Shown one piece after another: positions 8,739-18,071 of a DNA stretch of 64,000 bases; the stretch's first letter is position 1; each line of letters begins with the position of its first letter. The position numbers and the translations under genes are program-made. Source of the stretch: Hyphomicrobium sp. CS1GBMeth3 (lineage in GTDB: Bacteria > Pseudomonadota > Alphaproteobacteria > Rhizobiales > Hyphomicrobiaceae). The DNA is taken from the NCBI RefSeq assembly GCF_900117455.1, contig NZ_FPHO01000003.1, positions 2,198,501-2,262,500 of the forward strand, read 5' to 3'. Under the pieces are notes generated by a model, which had not been told where the DNA came from, made no database searches, and saw only the letters and a program-made list of their open reading frames with translations.

Positions 8739-10007
8739 ATGGCAGCAGGCACTGATACCAAGCCGTTCGCGCCGTTTGAATGGCTCCTGGCCTCGCGCTA
8801 CCTCCGAGCGCGGCGCAAGGAGGGTTTCGTCTCCGTCATCGCCGCCGTCTCGTTTCTCGGCATCATGCTTGGTGTCGCGACGCTGATCATTGTCATGGCC
8901 GTGATGAACGGCTTCCGCAAGGAGCTGTTCTCAAAGATCCTCGGCCTCAACGGGCATGTCGTCATCTACAAGATCGGCGAGCCGTTCGAGGATTACGACA
9001 ACATGGTCGCGGCCGCCTTGCGCGCCGAAGGCGTCGTCCGCGCCATCCCGCTGATCGAGGGCCAGGTCATGGTCTCCTCCGCCGTGCAGGCGCTGGGGGC
9101 GGCCGTGCGTGGTATCCGCGAGGCCGACCTCAAGGCCTTGCCGCTGGTGGCTAACAATATCCGCTACGGCACGCTCGACGGCTTCGACGAAGCCGGCGGC
9201 CTCGCCATCGGCATGCGGCTCGCCAACATGCTGCGCATCAACGTCGGCGACTCGCTGACGATCATCTCCCCGCGCGGCGCCACGACGCCGTTCGGCACTG
9301 CGCCGCGATCAAAAACTTATCCGGTGACGACCATCTTCGAGCTTGGCATGGCCGAGTACGACAAGACGATGATCTTCATGCCGCTCGCGGAGGCGCAGCG
9401 CTACTTCTCGAAGAACGGCGAGGTCGACATCCTGGAGGTCATCATAGCCAACCCAGAGGCTGTGGAGGCGGTCTCGGCGCGAATACGCGGCGAGACCGGA
9501 CCGACCATAAACGTCACCGATTGGCGACAACGAAACGAGACCTTCTTCACCGTACTCGAGGTCGAGCGCAACGTGATGTTCATCATCCTGTCGCTGATCG
9601 TGCTGGTCGCGGCCCTGAACATCATCTCCGGCCTCATGATGCTCGTGAAGGACAAGGGGCGCGATATCGCCGTCCTGCGCACCATGGGAGCCTCGAAAGG
9701 CTCGGTGATGCGCATCTTCCTCATAACCGGCGCATCCATCGGCGTGCTCGGCACCTTGGCCGGCCTGATCATCGGCGTCGTGTTCTGCGCCTACATCGAG
9801 GAGATCCGCCAGTTCGTCGCCTGGATGGCGGGCACCACGGTATTCGATCCGAACGTCTATTACCTGACCCGGCTCCCCGCTGACATAAACCCGGTGGAGA
9901 CCGGCTCGATCGTGGTCATGGCGCTGGTGCTCTCGATATTGGCGACGCTTTATCCGTCTTGGCGCGCCTCCCGCCTCGATCCCGTCGAAGCCCTGCGCTA
10001 CGAGTGA
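8739..10007 (+). CDS. lolC: Lipoprotein-releasing ABC transporter permease (LolC/LolE family)
   Basis: This inner-membrane permease, with LolD, extracts outer-membrane lipoproteins and hands them to LolA. The 422-residue protein starts at ATG 8739 directly behind GGAGGGGAGG; a GTG 15 bases earlier is inside the ribosome site. Four membrane helices are visible: near residues 20-50 and, after a large periplasmic domain, three in the C-terminal 150 residues (the first being [17 protein letters not shown]). A cytoplasmic coupling region around [16 protein letters not shown] is typical of the MacB/FtsX-type superfamily. Only one permease gene is present, so it probably works as a homodimer. lolD begins about 20 bases after its stop. 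Confidence 0.9.
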   Translation: MAAGTDTKPFAPFEWLLASRYLRARRKEGFVSVIAAVSFLGIMLGVATLIIVMAVMNGFRKELFSKILGLNGHVVIYKIGEPFEDYDNMVAAALRAEGVVRAIPLIEGQVMVSSAVQALGAAVRGIREADLKALPLVANNIRYGTLDGFDEAGGLAIGMRLANMLRINVGDSLTIISPRGATTPFGTAPRSKTYPVTTIFELGMAEYDKTMIFMPLAEAQRYFSKNGEVDILEVIIANPEAVEAVSARIRGETGPTINVTDWRQRNETFFTVLEVERNVMFIILSLIVLVAALNIISGLMMLVKDKGRDIAVLRTMGASKGSVMRIFLITGASIGVLGTLAGLIIGVVFCAYIEEIRQFVAWMAGTTVFDPNVYYLTRLPADINPVETGSIVVMALVLSILATLYPSWRASRLDPVEALRYE

Positions 10008-10027
10008 GGGCAGAGCCGGTGCAAGAT

Positions 10028-10732
10028 ATGGATGTCCAGCATATTCCCGTTTTGAGCCTCGTGGGGCTAGAGCGCGTGTTCCGCCAGGGCGCGCGCGAAA
10101 TCCACGTGCTCGCGGGTGCCGCCGTCGACGTCTGGGCGGGCCAGTGCGTGGCACTCGTCGGCCCCTCGGGCGCCGGCAAGTCGACGCTGCTGCACATCGC
10201 GGGGCTGCTCGAGACACCCGATGCCGGCCACGTCATCATCGCCGGACGTGACTGCACGGCGCTGGACGATCAGGAACGCACGCGCGTCCGCCGCGCAGAG
10301 ATGGGCTTCATCTACCAGTTCCATCAGCTCCTGCCGGAGTTCTCGGCGCTGGAGAACGTTGCCATTCCGCAGATGATCCTCGGCCGCTCGCGCAGCGAGG
10401 GCGAGGATCGTGCGCGCAAGCTCCTGAGCTCGCTCGGGCTCGCGGACCGGGTCGAGCATCGCCCTGCGGAGTTGTCGGGCGGCGAGCAGCAGCGCACCGC
10501 AATCTGCCGCGCGCTCGCAAACCGCCCGCGTCTCATTCTTGCCGACGAGCCGACCGGAAACCTCGACCCGAGAACGTCGGAGCTGGTGTTTCAGGAGCTG
10601 ATCGGTCTGTTCCGCAGCGAGGGCGTCGCAGCCCTGATCGCAACCCACAACCTCGAGTTGGCGCGGCGAATGGACCGCGTGGTTGTGCTCGATAGCGGCC
10701 AGTTGGTCGAAATTTCGCCGCAGGCGGTGTAA
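10028..10732 (+). CDS. lolD: Lipoprotein-releasing ABC transporter ATP-binding protein LolD
   Basis: This cytoplasmic ATPase powers LolC. The 234-residue product carries Walker [10 protein letters not shown], the ABC signature LSGGEQQR, Walker [13 protein letters not shown] and the switch His in ATHN, all in the expected order for the MacB/LolD branch. ATG 10028 is used here; an in-frame GTG at 10019 sits closer to a GAGGG ribosome site and is an equal candidate. It is the last gene of the proS-lolC-lolD stretch. Confidence 0.93.
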   Translation: MDVQHIPVLSLVGLERVFRQGAREIHVLAGAAVDVWAGQCVALVGPSGAGKSTLLHIAGLLETPDAGHVIIAGRDCTALDDQERTRVRRAEMGFIYQFHQLLPEFSALENVAIPQMILGRSRSEGEDRARKLLSSLGLADRVEHRPAELSGGEQQRTAICRALANRPRLILADEPTGNLDPRTSELVFQELIGLFRSEGVAALIATHNLELARRMDRVVVLDSGQLVEISPQAV

Positions 10733-10920
10733 AAATCCCGCCCCAACACCCTATGTCCCGGTGAACCATGTTTCCCGGGGAACAGCGCGCGCACGGCGTA
10801 TGAGAACAATGGCGCAGAGGTCCGGCTGGATCGGATTTGTCATTGATACGCGCCTTGAACATGACAAGAACGCGTTTCAGCAACCGTATAGACGAAACGC
10901 GACAGCGAAAGGAGGCAGCG

Positions 10921-11592
10921 ATGCCGTTCGAGAGACAAGGTCTTCGTAGCGCCGCACTGGCAGCTGCGCTTCTGGCGTCGGGACCGGCATTTGCCGCCGG
11001 CGATCCGACCGGCGTGTGGGTGAACGACACTGGCCGCGGCGCCATCGAGATCAAGGACTGCGACGGCAAGCTCTGCGGCCACGTCGTCTGGGTCAAGGAT
11101 ACGAGCGATGCCAGTGGCTGCGGCCGCCAGATCATCGGCGACCTGGCTTCGTCCGGTGGCGGCGTCTGGGGCGGCGACAACGCCTGGATCTACAGCCCCG
11201 AGAAGAAAAAGAAGTACAACGTCGAGGTGACGCCGCTCGAAGACGGCACCTTGAAGGTCAAGGGCTATGCCGGCATCAGCTTCCTGTCCAAGACCATGAT
11301 CTGGACCAAGGCACCGGACGATCTCACACGCTGCTCGACGCAGGAAGCCGCGACCACGCCTGGCTCTGCGCCGGACAGCCCGACACCGGCTCCTGGTGCA
11401 GGCGCTGAGCCCAGCGAACCGAAAGCCGCTCAGGACACGCCGAAGGACAGCGAGACCAACGTTGCCGAGAATGGCAAGAAGAGCGTCGATATCGAGGGCA
11501 TTGCCGGCGACGTCTTCACCCGCAAGGACGGCAAGTGCAAAGTCGATACGCCGTGGGTGAAGCTCGACTTCGATTGCAAGGGCGAGGAGTAG
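10921..11592 (+). CDS. Secreted DUF2147-family protein
   Basis: The 223-residue protein starts at ATG 10921 behind AAAGGAGG and has a signal peptide ending at AFA near residue 25. The DUF2147 domain (about residues 28-122) shows the family pattern GVWVNDTGRGAIEIKDCDGKLCG and, further on, GYAGISFLSKTMIWTK. After it comes a linker rich in Pro, Ala, Glu and Ser (about 130-180), then a short C-terminal piece with two cysteines. The function of DUF2147 proteins is not established; they are periplasmic and often stress-related. The gene stands alone and ends at a strong terminator. Confidence 0.8.
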   Translation: MPFERQGLRSAALAAALLASGPAFAAGDPTGVWVNDTGRGAIEIKDCDGKLCGHVVWVKDTSDASGCGRQIIGDLASSGGGVWGGDNAWIYSPEKKKKYNVEVTPLEDGTLKVKGYAGISFLSKTMIWTKAPDDLTRCSTQEAATTPGSAPDSPTPAPGAGAEPSEPKAAQDTPKDSETNVAENGKKSVDIEGIAGDVFTRKDGKCKVDTPWVKLDFDCKGEE

Positions 11593-11617
11593 GCGGAAAC
11601 CGCCACGATACGCGGAC

Positions 11618-11650
11618 AAGGCGGCAGCCTCCCGGCTTGCCGCCTTTTTT
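11618..11650. terminator. Intrinsic terminator between convergent genes
   Basis: A GC-rich stem made of AAGGCGGCA and TGCCGCCTT, with further pairing inside, is followed by six T residues on the plus strand. It ends the DUF2147 transcript, and its T-run touches the stop codon of the convergent ORF6N gene. Confidence 0.85.
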
Positions 11651-12462
11651 CATGGCTTCTCGAGATCCTTGAGGACTTGCAGCAGGCCCTCGACGCTGCC
11701 CGTCTCGGTATGGTGCTGCGCTTGCAAGACCAGGCGCAGTTTTTTTGCGAGCAGAGCAAGCTCCCTGTGCCGGTTCTCGGCGCGCTTGCCCGCCGTAGCA
11801 ACTTCGATGCTCTCCGCCTCAGCCACGATCTTCCGGATTTCGACGAGGGTCTTTTCGTTCTGAATGCTGGCCGTCTTCAGATAGTCCTTGATCGATTTGA
11901 GCCCCTCGGCCGCGATTGCCTTTGCCTCGCCCCTGGCGCTGACTGCGCTGCGCGAGCCAACGATCGCATCGAGGACGTGGCCGAGGGCGGAGTTAATCTT
12001 GCTCATCAGGTCGCTGCGGAGGCCGAGCGGTGGTGGACGCTGGGCTGCGCCCGCCTTGGACCGCTTGCTCAGGAGACGCTGGTGCCTGGCTTCGACGAAT
12101 GTTTTCACGACGAAGCGCGTCGCCTGGATTGCTCGCGGCGACTTGAGCACGGTAGCCACCATAACGACCCCATGTTCCGTGAAAACGCGCGGCGGATAGC
12201 GCGTGCCGCCCCACTGATCGCTTGCGGCCACCGATCGTGATTTCAGGTCGTCGAATTCCTCGCTCGTCAGGCGGAACGCAAAATCATCGAGAAACTTGTC
12301 CTGGTTCCTCGCGACTTGCTCGTTCAATCGCTTGGTCGCGACACCGAAAAGCTTGGCGACTTCGTGATCGAGCACAACCTGTTGCCCCCGGAACTCATAG
12401 ATCTCAAGCTTTCCGGAGCTGGAGGGAGATGACTTAGCAGGGGGGAGGGGCTTCTTCGCCAT
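11650..12462 (-). CDS. ORF6N-domain DNA-binding protein
   Basis: The 270-residue protein has an ORF6N domain at about residues 20-110 (VVLDHEVAKLFGVATKRLNEQVARN and later TRYPPRVFTEHGVVMVATVL), a domain first seen in phage and mobile-element regulators and predicted to bind DNA. A C-terminal half (about 150-270) is strongly charged and helical, likely a coiled coil for oligomerisation. The ATG at 12462 is preferred; the frame is open 24 bases further to a TTG that lies inside a perfect palindrome. That palindrome ends 12 bases before the ATG and suggests self-regulation. No phage genes surround it, so it looks like a resident stand-alone regulator or a remnant of a mobile element. Its partner or target is unknown. 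Confidence 0.8.
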   Translation of the reverse strand: MAKKPLPPAKSSPSSSGKLEIYEFRGQQVVLDHEVAKLFGVATKRLNEQVARNQDKFLDDFAFRLTSEEFDDLKSRSVAASDQWGGTRYPPRVFTEHGVVMVATVLKSPRAIQATRFVVKTFVEARHQRLLSKRSKAGAAQRPPPLGLRSDLMSKINSALGHVLDAIVGSRSAVSARGEAKAIAAEGLKSIKDYLKTASIQNEKTLVEIRKIVAEAESIEVATAGKRAENRHRELALLAKKLRLVLQAQHHTETGSVEGLLQVLKDLEKP

Positions 12463-12473
12463 TGGGTGCCGTT

Positions 12474-12500
12474 CTTGAGGTCGCAAACTGCGACCTCAAG
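12474..12500 (-). promoter_or_regulatory. Perfect 12-bp-arm palindrome upstream of the ORF6N gene
   Basis: CTTGAGGTCGCA (12474-12485) and TGCGACCTCAAG (12489-12500) form an exact inverted repeat with an AAC centre. It lies just before the ORF6N start codon and is the obvious operator for that protein. Confidence 0.7.
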
Positions 12501-12531
12501 ATTGGAATACACGCGTCGGAAAATCCAGGAT

Positions 12532-14133
12532 TCAGATGAGGCCCACATACTTCGCAGCCAGCGCCGCGAGGCTCAGGGCGCCGATCCAGGTTGCGATGCG
12601 TGTCAATCTCTCGCGCCGGCTCGACGCGCTCGAAAGGCGCTCGACGGTTTCTGGATCCAGCCTGATCCCCTCGCGCGCCATCTGCGAAAGGCCCACAAAT
12701 GCCCGCTCGGCTTCCGCGAGCATATCCGGCACGTCCGCCAGTACGCGCGCCAGCGTCGACGCGCCCTCGCCCGCCTTCTTCACCGCGCCCCGCGCGCCAT
12801 AATTGGCTTCGACCCACTCTTTCGCGACGGGCTCGGCCGCCGTCCACATGTTGAGCGACGGATCGAGGCCGCGCGCCACGCCCTCGACGATGACCATGCT
12901 CTTCTGCAGCAGGATCAGCTCGGGCCGCGTTTGCATGTCGAAGACTTCCGTGTAGGCGAAGAGCTGGCCGAGGAGATCGGCCATCGAGATCTCGTCCGCC
13001 GTCCGCCCATGGATCGGCTCGCCGATGGCGCGCAGCGCCTGCGCGAACACTTCGACGGGATGATGAGGCGGCACGTATCCGGCCCAGAAGTGCACCTCCG
13101 CCGCGCGTTTGTAATCACGCGTGATCAGGCCGTGCAGGATCTCGGCCAGGAAGCGTCGCTCCTTGTGCCCCAGCCGCCCCATGATACCGAAGTCGACAGC
13201 GGTGACGCGCCCCTGCCGGTCGACGAACAGGTTGCCCTGGTGCATGTCGGCATGGAAGAAGCCGTCACGCATGGCGTGCGTGAGAAAGCTCCGGAGGACG
13301 ACGAGCCCGAGCGCCTTGAGGTCGTACCCCTGCGCGCGTAGCCGCTCGTGATCCGAGATCGGAATGCCGTCGATCCAGTCCGTGGTCAGCACGCGCTTGG
13401 CGGTGCGCGTCCAGTCGACGACAGGCACGCGGAATGTGGTGTCCGCGCTGCCGATGTTCTCGGCCATCTCCGAGATCGCCGCGCCCTCGAGCCTGAGATC
13501 CATCTCGAGCTCGGTCGTGCGCGCGAGGTTCTCGACCACGGCCACCGGCTTCAAGCGCCGCGACGGCGCGTGCACGCGTTCGATGAGCTGCGCGGCGAAG
13601 AAATAGCTGTCGAGGTCGCGCTTGAAGCGCTTCTCGACGCCGGGCCGCAGGATCTTGACCGCCACCTCACGGCGCTGCCCGTCGCGGCCAACGGTCATTG
13701 CCTTGTGCACCTGCGCGATGGAGGCCGCCGCCACCGGCGGCCCGAACTCGACGAAATGGTCTTCGAGCGTGCCGCCGAGCGCCTCCTCGACAGCCCGCCG
13801 CGCCTCCGCCATGCTGAACGGCGGCATGCGGTCCTGCAGGTGGCTGAGGTCGCTCGCCAGCTCCGGCCCGATCACGTCGGCGCGCGTCGCCAGGAACTGC
13901 CCGAGCTTGATATAGGACGGTCCGAGCGCCGCCAGAGCTGACGATATCCGCCGCGTCTTCGGCTTGCCGGCATTGAACGGCGCCGCGATGAGCGTGATCG
14001 GCAGCGTCGCGAGCCTGGCGAGCTTGAGCGCCAGCGGCACCGGCTGGCCTTTCGGCACGAAGCGCACCCCGTGCTGCGCGAGCACGATGCCCGCACGCGA
14101 AAGCCGCCAGATGTTGGTGATTGCATTGGCCAT
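12532..14133 (-). CDS. ubiB: UbiB/COQ8-family atypical kinase for ubiquinone biosynthesis
   Basis: The 533-residue protein belongs to the ADCK/UbiB family, membrane-associated atypical kinase-like ATPases needed for ubiquinone synthesis. The family-specific KxGQ motif appears as YIKLGQFLATR near residue 80, the ATP-binding region around VAVKILRPG near 175, the catalytic-loop-like FFHADMHQGNLFV near 295 and the metal-binding AVDFGIMG just after. A hydrophobic helix ends the protein (IGALSLAALAAKYVGLI). The ATG at 14133 is chosen because similarity starts there; 39 further open residues upstream look unrelated. In many relatives ubiE precedes ubiB; here ubiB stands alone, with a repeat element upstream. 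Confidence 0.92.
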   Translation of the reverse strand: MANAITNIWRLSRAGIVLAQHGVRFVPKGQPVPLALKLARLATLPITLIAAPFNAGKPKTRRISSALAALGPSYIKLGQFLATRADVIGPELASDLSHLQDRMPPFSMAEARRAVEEALGGTLEDHFVEFGPPVAAASIAQVHKAMTVGRDGQRREVAVKILRPGVEKRFKRDLDSYFFAAQLIERVHAPSRRLKPVAVVENLARTTELEMDLRLEGAAISEMAENIGSADTTFRVPVVDWTRTAKRVLTTDWIDGIPISDHERLRAQGYDLKALGLVVLRSFLTHAMRDGFFHADMHQGNLFVDRQGRVTAVDFGIMGRLGHKERRFLAEILHGLITRDYKRAAEVHFWAGYVPPHHPVEVFAQALRAIGEPIHGRTADEISMADLLGQLFAYTEVFDMQTRPELILLQKSMVIVEGVARGLDPSLNMWTAAEPVAKEWVEANYGARGAVKKAGEGASTLARVLADVPDMLAEAERAFVGLSQMAREGIRLDPETVERLSSASSRRERLTRIATWIGALSLAALAAKYVGLI

Positions 14134-14310
14134 TGCCCGAGAGCGGTACCGGCCCGGGCCGTCCCTGGCAAGCCGCGTCGTCAGACAGAGTTGCCATCTA
14201 TCGACTGTGGATCGTGGGGAGCATACAACTCTGCCCGAGCCATCCCCCAAGGGCTCCTTCGAATCGGGTTACAAAAACTGACCAAGCGTGAATTTTATTC
14301 ACCGTCGGTG
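14134..14310. other. Spacer upstream of ubiB
   Basis: This short spacer holds the ubiB promoter. With the adjoining repeat it makes a 356-base gap between the divergent ubiB and dnaE genes. Nothing else is seen in it. Confidence 0.5.
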
Positions 14311-14466
14311 ACCCCTCACCCGGCCGCCTACGCGGCCGACCTCTCCCAGACGGGGAAAGGTATGAAGGGCGCCGACGTACGTCACCTCTCCCTGAGGGAG
14401 AGGTCGGAAGTCATCGGTCATGGCGAAGCCATGCTCCGCATGGCCGATGGCTTCCGGGTGAGGGGT
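14311..14466. repeat. MITE-like palindromic element, 156 bp, with 13-bp perfect terminal inverted repeats
   Basis: The ends ACCCCTCACCCGG (14311-14323) and CCGGGTGAGGGGT (14454-14466) are exact inverted copies. Inside are a perfect 9-bp hairpin (14384-14392 with 14396-14404) and other self-complementary stretches such as GGCCGCCTACGCGGCC. It has no coding capacity and lies just before dnaE. It resembles short intergenic palindromic elements common in Hyphomicrobiales genomes. Confidence 0.7.
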
Positions 14467-14489
14467 TTTGACGATCAGTAGGGACACGA

Positions 14490-17400
14490 ATGACAGCGCA
14501 GCAGACGCTTCCGAAATACGTCCACCTCAAGACCCATAGCGCCTACTCCCTGCTCGAGGGGGCGCTGCCAATCGGCAAGATCGCCAAGCTCGCCGAAGCT
14601 AACGGCATGCCGGCCATCGGCCTGACGGACACCAACAATCTCTTCGGCGCGCTCGAGTTCTCGGACAAGCTCGCGGGCGCCGGCATCCAGCCCATCGTCG
14701 GCGGCACCTACGATACCGACTTTGGCGACGGCGCGCCGGCGAGCGGCCCTGCCGCCCTGATGCGCGCCGGACAGAACGAGCCGCCCGTGCGCCCTGCCGG
14801 TCCGCTTGCGCTCCTTGCATCGAACGAGAAGGGCTACGCCAATCTGATCAAGCTCGGAAGCCAGGCCTTCCTGCTGCCCGATCCCGCCGATCCGACGCAC
14901 ATCAAGCTCGAAGCACTCGAAGCACACCGCGACGGGTTGATCGTTCTGACCGGCGGCCCGCTCGGGCCCATCGGCAGCGCGCTGTCGGAGGGCCAGGCCG
15001 ATCTCGCCCGCGAGCGGCTCACGCGCCTGCACCGCATCTTCAACGGCAGCCTCTACGTCGAGCTGCAGCGCCACGGCCTCAAATCCGAGGAGGAGATCGA
15101 GCCGCAGCTGATCGCGCTCGCTTACGAGTTCGGCATCCCCTTGGTGGCGACCAACGAGGTCTACTTCGCGACGCCTGACGATTACGAGGCCCACGACGCG
15201 CTGATTTGCATCGCCGACGGCCGCATGGTGACCGAGGACAATCGCCGCCGCGTCACGCGCGAGCACTATTTCAAAAGCGCCGAGGAAATGGCGACGCTGT
15301 TCGCCGATCTCCCCGAAGCGCTCGAAAGCACGATTGAGATCGCACAGCGCTGCGCCTACCGCCCGCTGAAGCGCAAGCCTATCCTGCCGCGCTTCGTGCC
15401 CGCGACCGACGGTATGAGCGACGAGGAGATGCTGGCCGCCGAGGCCGCCGAGCTCGATCGCCAGGCCGAGGAGGGGTTACGCGCGCGCCTCGCCGTGAAC
15501 GAGCTGGCGCCGGGCTTCACGCGCGAGGACTACGACAAGCGGCTCGCCTACGAGCTCGACATCATCGCCCGCATGAAGTTCCCGGGATACTTCCTGATCG
15601 TGGCCGACTTCATCAAATGGTCGAAGTCAAACGGTGTGCCGGTCGGCCCGGGCCGCGGCTCCGGCGCGGGCTCGCTGGTTGCCTGGTCGCTCACGATCAC
15701 CGACCTCGATCCGTTGCGCTTCGGCCTCCTGTTCGAGCGCTTCCTCAACCCCGAACGTATCTCGATGCCGGACTTCGACATCGACTTCTGCCAGGAACGG
15801 CGCGATCGAACGATCCGCTACGTGCAGCAGAAGTACGGCGAAGACCGCGTGGCGCAGATCATCACGCACGGCAAGCTGCAGGCACGCGCCGTCCTGCGCG
15901 ACGTCGGCCGCGTGCTCCAGATGCCCTATGGTCAGGTCGATCGCCTCTGCAAGCTCGTGCCGAACAACCCGGCAAATCCGGTGACGCTGCAGGAGGCCAT
16001 CGACGGCGAGCCGAAGCTGCAGGAGGAGCGTGACGCCGATCCGCTGGTCGCGCGCCTGCTCGAGATGGCGCAGAAGCTCGAGGGTCTCTATCGCCACGCG
16101 TCGACCCACGCAGCAGGCATGGTGATCGGCGATCGCCCGCTCGACGAGCTGGTTCCGCTCTATCGCGATCCGAAGTCGAACATGCCCGTCACCCAGTTCA
16201 ACTGGAAGATGGTCGAGGCGGCGGGCCTCGTGAAGTTCGACTTCCTCGGTCTCAAGACGTTGACGGTTCTGACCAAGGCCGTCGAACTCGTGAAGCGCGG
16301 GCGCGGCATCGACGTCGATCTCCTGGGTCTGCCGCTCGACGACCGAAAATCCTACGAACTCCTCGCGAAAGCCGACACGGCGGGCGTGTTCCAGCTCGAA
16401 AGCACGGGCATGCGCGAAAGCTTGAAGCGGCTGAAGCCTGACCGGTTCGAAGACATCATCGCCATGGTGGCGCTCTATCGCCCCGGCCCGATGGACAACA
16501 TCCCGACTTACATCAACCGCAAGCACGGCGAGGAGCCGGTCGACTACCTGCATCCGATGCTGGAAGGCATTCTGAAGGAGACCTACGGCGTCATCATCTA
16601 CCAGGAGCAGGTGATGCAGATCGCGCAGGTCATGGCCGGCTACTCGCTCGGCGACGCAGACCTTCTGCGCCGCGCCATGGGCAAGAAGGACAAGGACGAG
16701 ATGGCGCGTCAGCAGGCACGCTTTGTCGAAGGTGCGCTGAAGAACAGCGTCAAGAAGGACGACGCCATCTACATCTTCGAGCTGGTCGACAAGTTCGCGG
16801 GCTACGGCTTCAACAAGTCCCACGCAGCCGCTTACGCGCTGGTCAGCTATCACACGGCGTACATGAAGGCGAACTTCCGCGAGGAGTTTCTGGCCGCCTC
16901 CATGACGCTCGACGCCGGCAACACCGACAAGCTCGCGATGTTCGCAGCGGAAGCCAAGAAGAGCGGCATCCGCGTGCTGCCGCCATGCGTCAATGCCTCG
17001 GAGGTCGAGTTCCTTGCCGAGCCGCCGAAGAGCGGCGACAAGCCGGGTGCCATTCGGTATGCGCTCGCCGCCTTGAAGAACATCGGCGCCTCTGCTGTCG
17101 AGACCATCGTTGAAAGCCGCAACGCCAAGGGCGCATTCGCGTCACTCGCGGATTTCGCGTCCCGCATCAACACCAAGGCCGTCAACAAGCGCGCTCTGGA
17201 AACGCTGGCAGCCGGCGGCGCGTTCGATGCGCTCGAGAGAAATCGCGCGCTCGTCTATGGAAACGCGGACGCGATGATGGCGGAGGCGGGCAAGAAGGCC
17301 GACGAGGAGCACACCGGCCAGATCAGCCTTCTGGGTGGCATGGAATCCAACACCGCCTCCGTCGTCCTGAAGCTCAAGCCCGCCGAATCCTGGACGCCGA

Positions 17401-18032
17401 TGGAAAAACTGCAAAAGGAGTTCGACGCGATCGGCTTCTTCCTCTCTGGCCACCCGCTCGATCAGTACGAGAAGGCGCTCGCGAAGCTGAACGTCTATCG
17501 ATACGTGGATTTCGAGGCCGCAAGCGCGCGCGGTGTCTCAGCGGGACGTCTCGCAGGGATAGTCATTTCCGCACGTGAACGCCGCTCGCAAAAAGGCAAC
17601 AAATTCGCGTTTGCGATGTTCTCCGACACGAGCGGCCAGTTCGAGGCGGTGATCTTCTCCGATACGCTGGCCGCTTCCCGCCAACTTCTGGAGTCCGGAA
17701 CTGCCGTGCTGCTCGACGTTGAAGCTGAGCGCGATGGCGATGCGTTGAAAATGCGCGTTCAGAACGTGAAATCGCTCGACGAGGCTGTGGAGCAGATCCC
17801 GCGCTCCGTACGCATTCTCGTCGATGGCGACGCACTAAGCCGTAATCCCGCTGGTCTCGAGCAATTGAAGTCTCTGCTGCGTCCGGGAAAGGGCGAAGCC
17901 ATGATCGAGCTGCAGCTCGCGGATTACGAGCAGCCCGTGCCGATCGCACCGAAGGGCCGCTACGATCTCTCCGCGAAGACAATTGGCCGCATCACAACTG
18001 TGCCCGGCGTGTTGGAGGTGATCGAAAGCTGA
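14490..18032 (+). CDS. dnaE: DNA polymerase III alpha subunit (replicative)
   Basis: This is the catalytic subunit of the chromosomal replicase. The 1180-residue length fits DnaE1. The N-terminal PHP domain starts with HLKTHSAYSLLEGALP; the polymerase active site has GPGRGSGAGSLVAWSL and the catalytic aspartates in PDFDIDF near residue 430. The tandem helix-hairpin-helix and OB-fold regions follow (OB near residues 1000-1080). The start ATG is behind TAGGGACACGA and lies just after the MITE-like repeat. It is followed by an unrelated hydrolase gene. Confidence 0.97.
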   Translation: MTAQQTLPKYVHLKTHSAYSLLEGALPIGKIAKLAEANGMPAIGLTDTNNLFGALEFSDKLAGAGIQPIVGGTYDTDFGDGAPASGPAALMRAGQNEPPVRPAGPLALLASNEKGYANLIKLGSQAFLLPDPADPTHIKLEALEAHRDGLIVLTGGPLGPIGSALSEGQADLARERLTRLHRIFNGSLYVELQRHGLKSEEEIEPQLIALAYEFGIPLVATNEVYFATPDDYEAHDALICIADGRMVTEDNRRRVTREHYFKSAEEMATLFADLPEALESTIEIAQRCAYRPLKRKPILPRFVPATDGMSDEEMLAAEAAELDRQAEEGLRARLAVNELAPGFTREDYDKRLAYELDIIARMKFPGYFLIVADFIKWSKSNGVPVGPGRGSGAGSLVAWSLTITDLDPLRFGLLFERFLNPERISMPDFDIDFCQERRDRTIRYVQQKYGEDRVAQIITHGKLQARAVLRDVGRVLQMPYGQVDRLCKLVPNNPANPVTLQEAIDGEPKLQEERDADPLVARLLEMAQKLEGLYRHASTHAAGMVIGDRPLDELVPLYRDPKSNMPVTQFNWKMVEAAGLVKFDFLGLKTLTVLTKAVELVKRGRGIDVDLLGLPLDDRKSYELLAKADTAGVFQLESTGMRESLKRLKPDRFEDIIAMVALYRPGPMDNIPTYINRKHGEEPVDYLHPMLEGILKETYGVIIYQEQVMQIAQVMAGYSLGDADLLRRAMGKKDKDEMARQQARFVEGALKNSVKKDDAIYIFELVDKFAGYGFNKSHAAAYALVSYHTAYMKANFREEFLAASMTLDAGNTDKLAMFAAEAKKSGIRVLPPCVNASEVEFLAEPPKSGDKPGAIRYALAALKNIGASAVETIVESRNAKGAFASLADFASRINTKAVNKRALETLAAGGAFDALERNRALVYGNADAMMAEAGKKADEEHTGQISLLGGMESNTASVVLKLKPAESWTPMEKLQKEFDAIGFFLSGHPLDQYEKALAKLNVYRYVDFEAASARGVSAGRLAGIVISARERRSQKGNKFAFAMFSDTSGQFEAVIFSDTLAASRQLLESGTAVLLDVEAERDGDALKMRVQNVKSLDEAVEQIPRSVRILVDGDALSRNPAGLEQLKSLLRPGKGEAMIELQLADYEQPVPIAPKGRYDLSAKTIGRITTVPGVLEVIES

Positions 18033-18071
18033 CGAATTTGAGCGCTAGGTTGCTCCCGGAACAATTGGCTT

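Noticed and set aside
10769-10784. parS-like near-palindrome TGTTTCCCGGGGAACA after lolD
   Set aside because: It differs from the parS consensus at three of sixteen positions and there are no parAB genes nearby; a single imperfect match is not evidence of a ParB site.
15627-16853. 408-codon frame antisense to dnaE
   Set aside because: It lies wholly within the catalytic region of dnaE and has no motifs or ribosome site.
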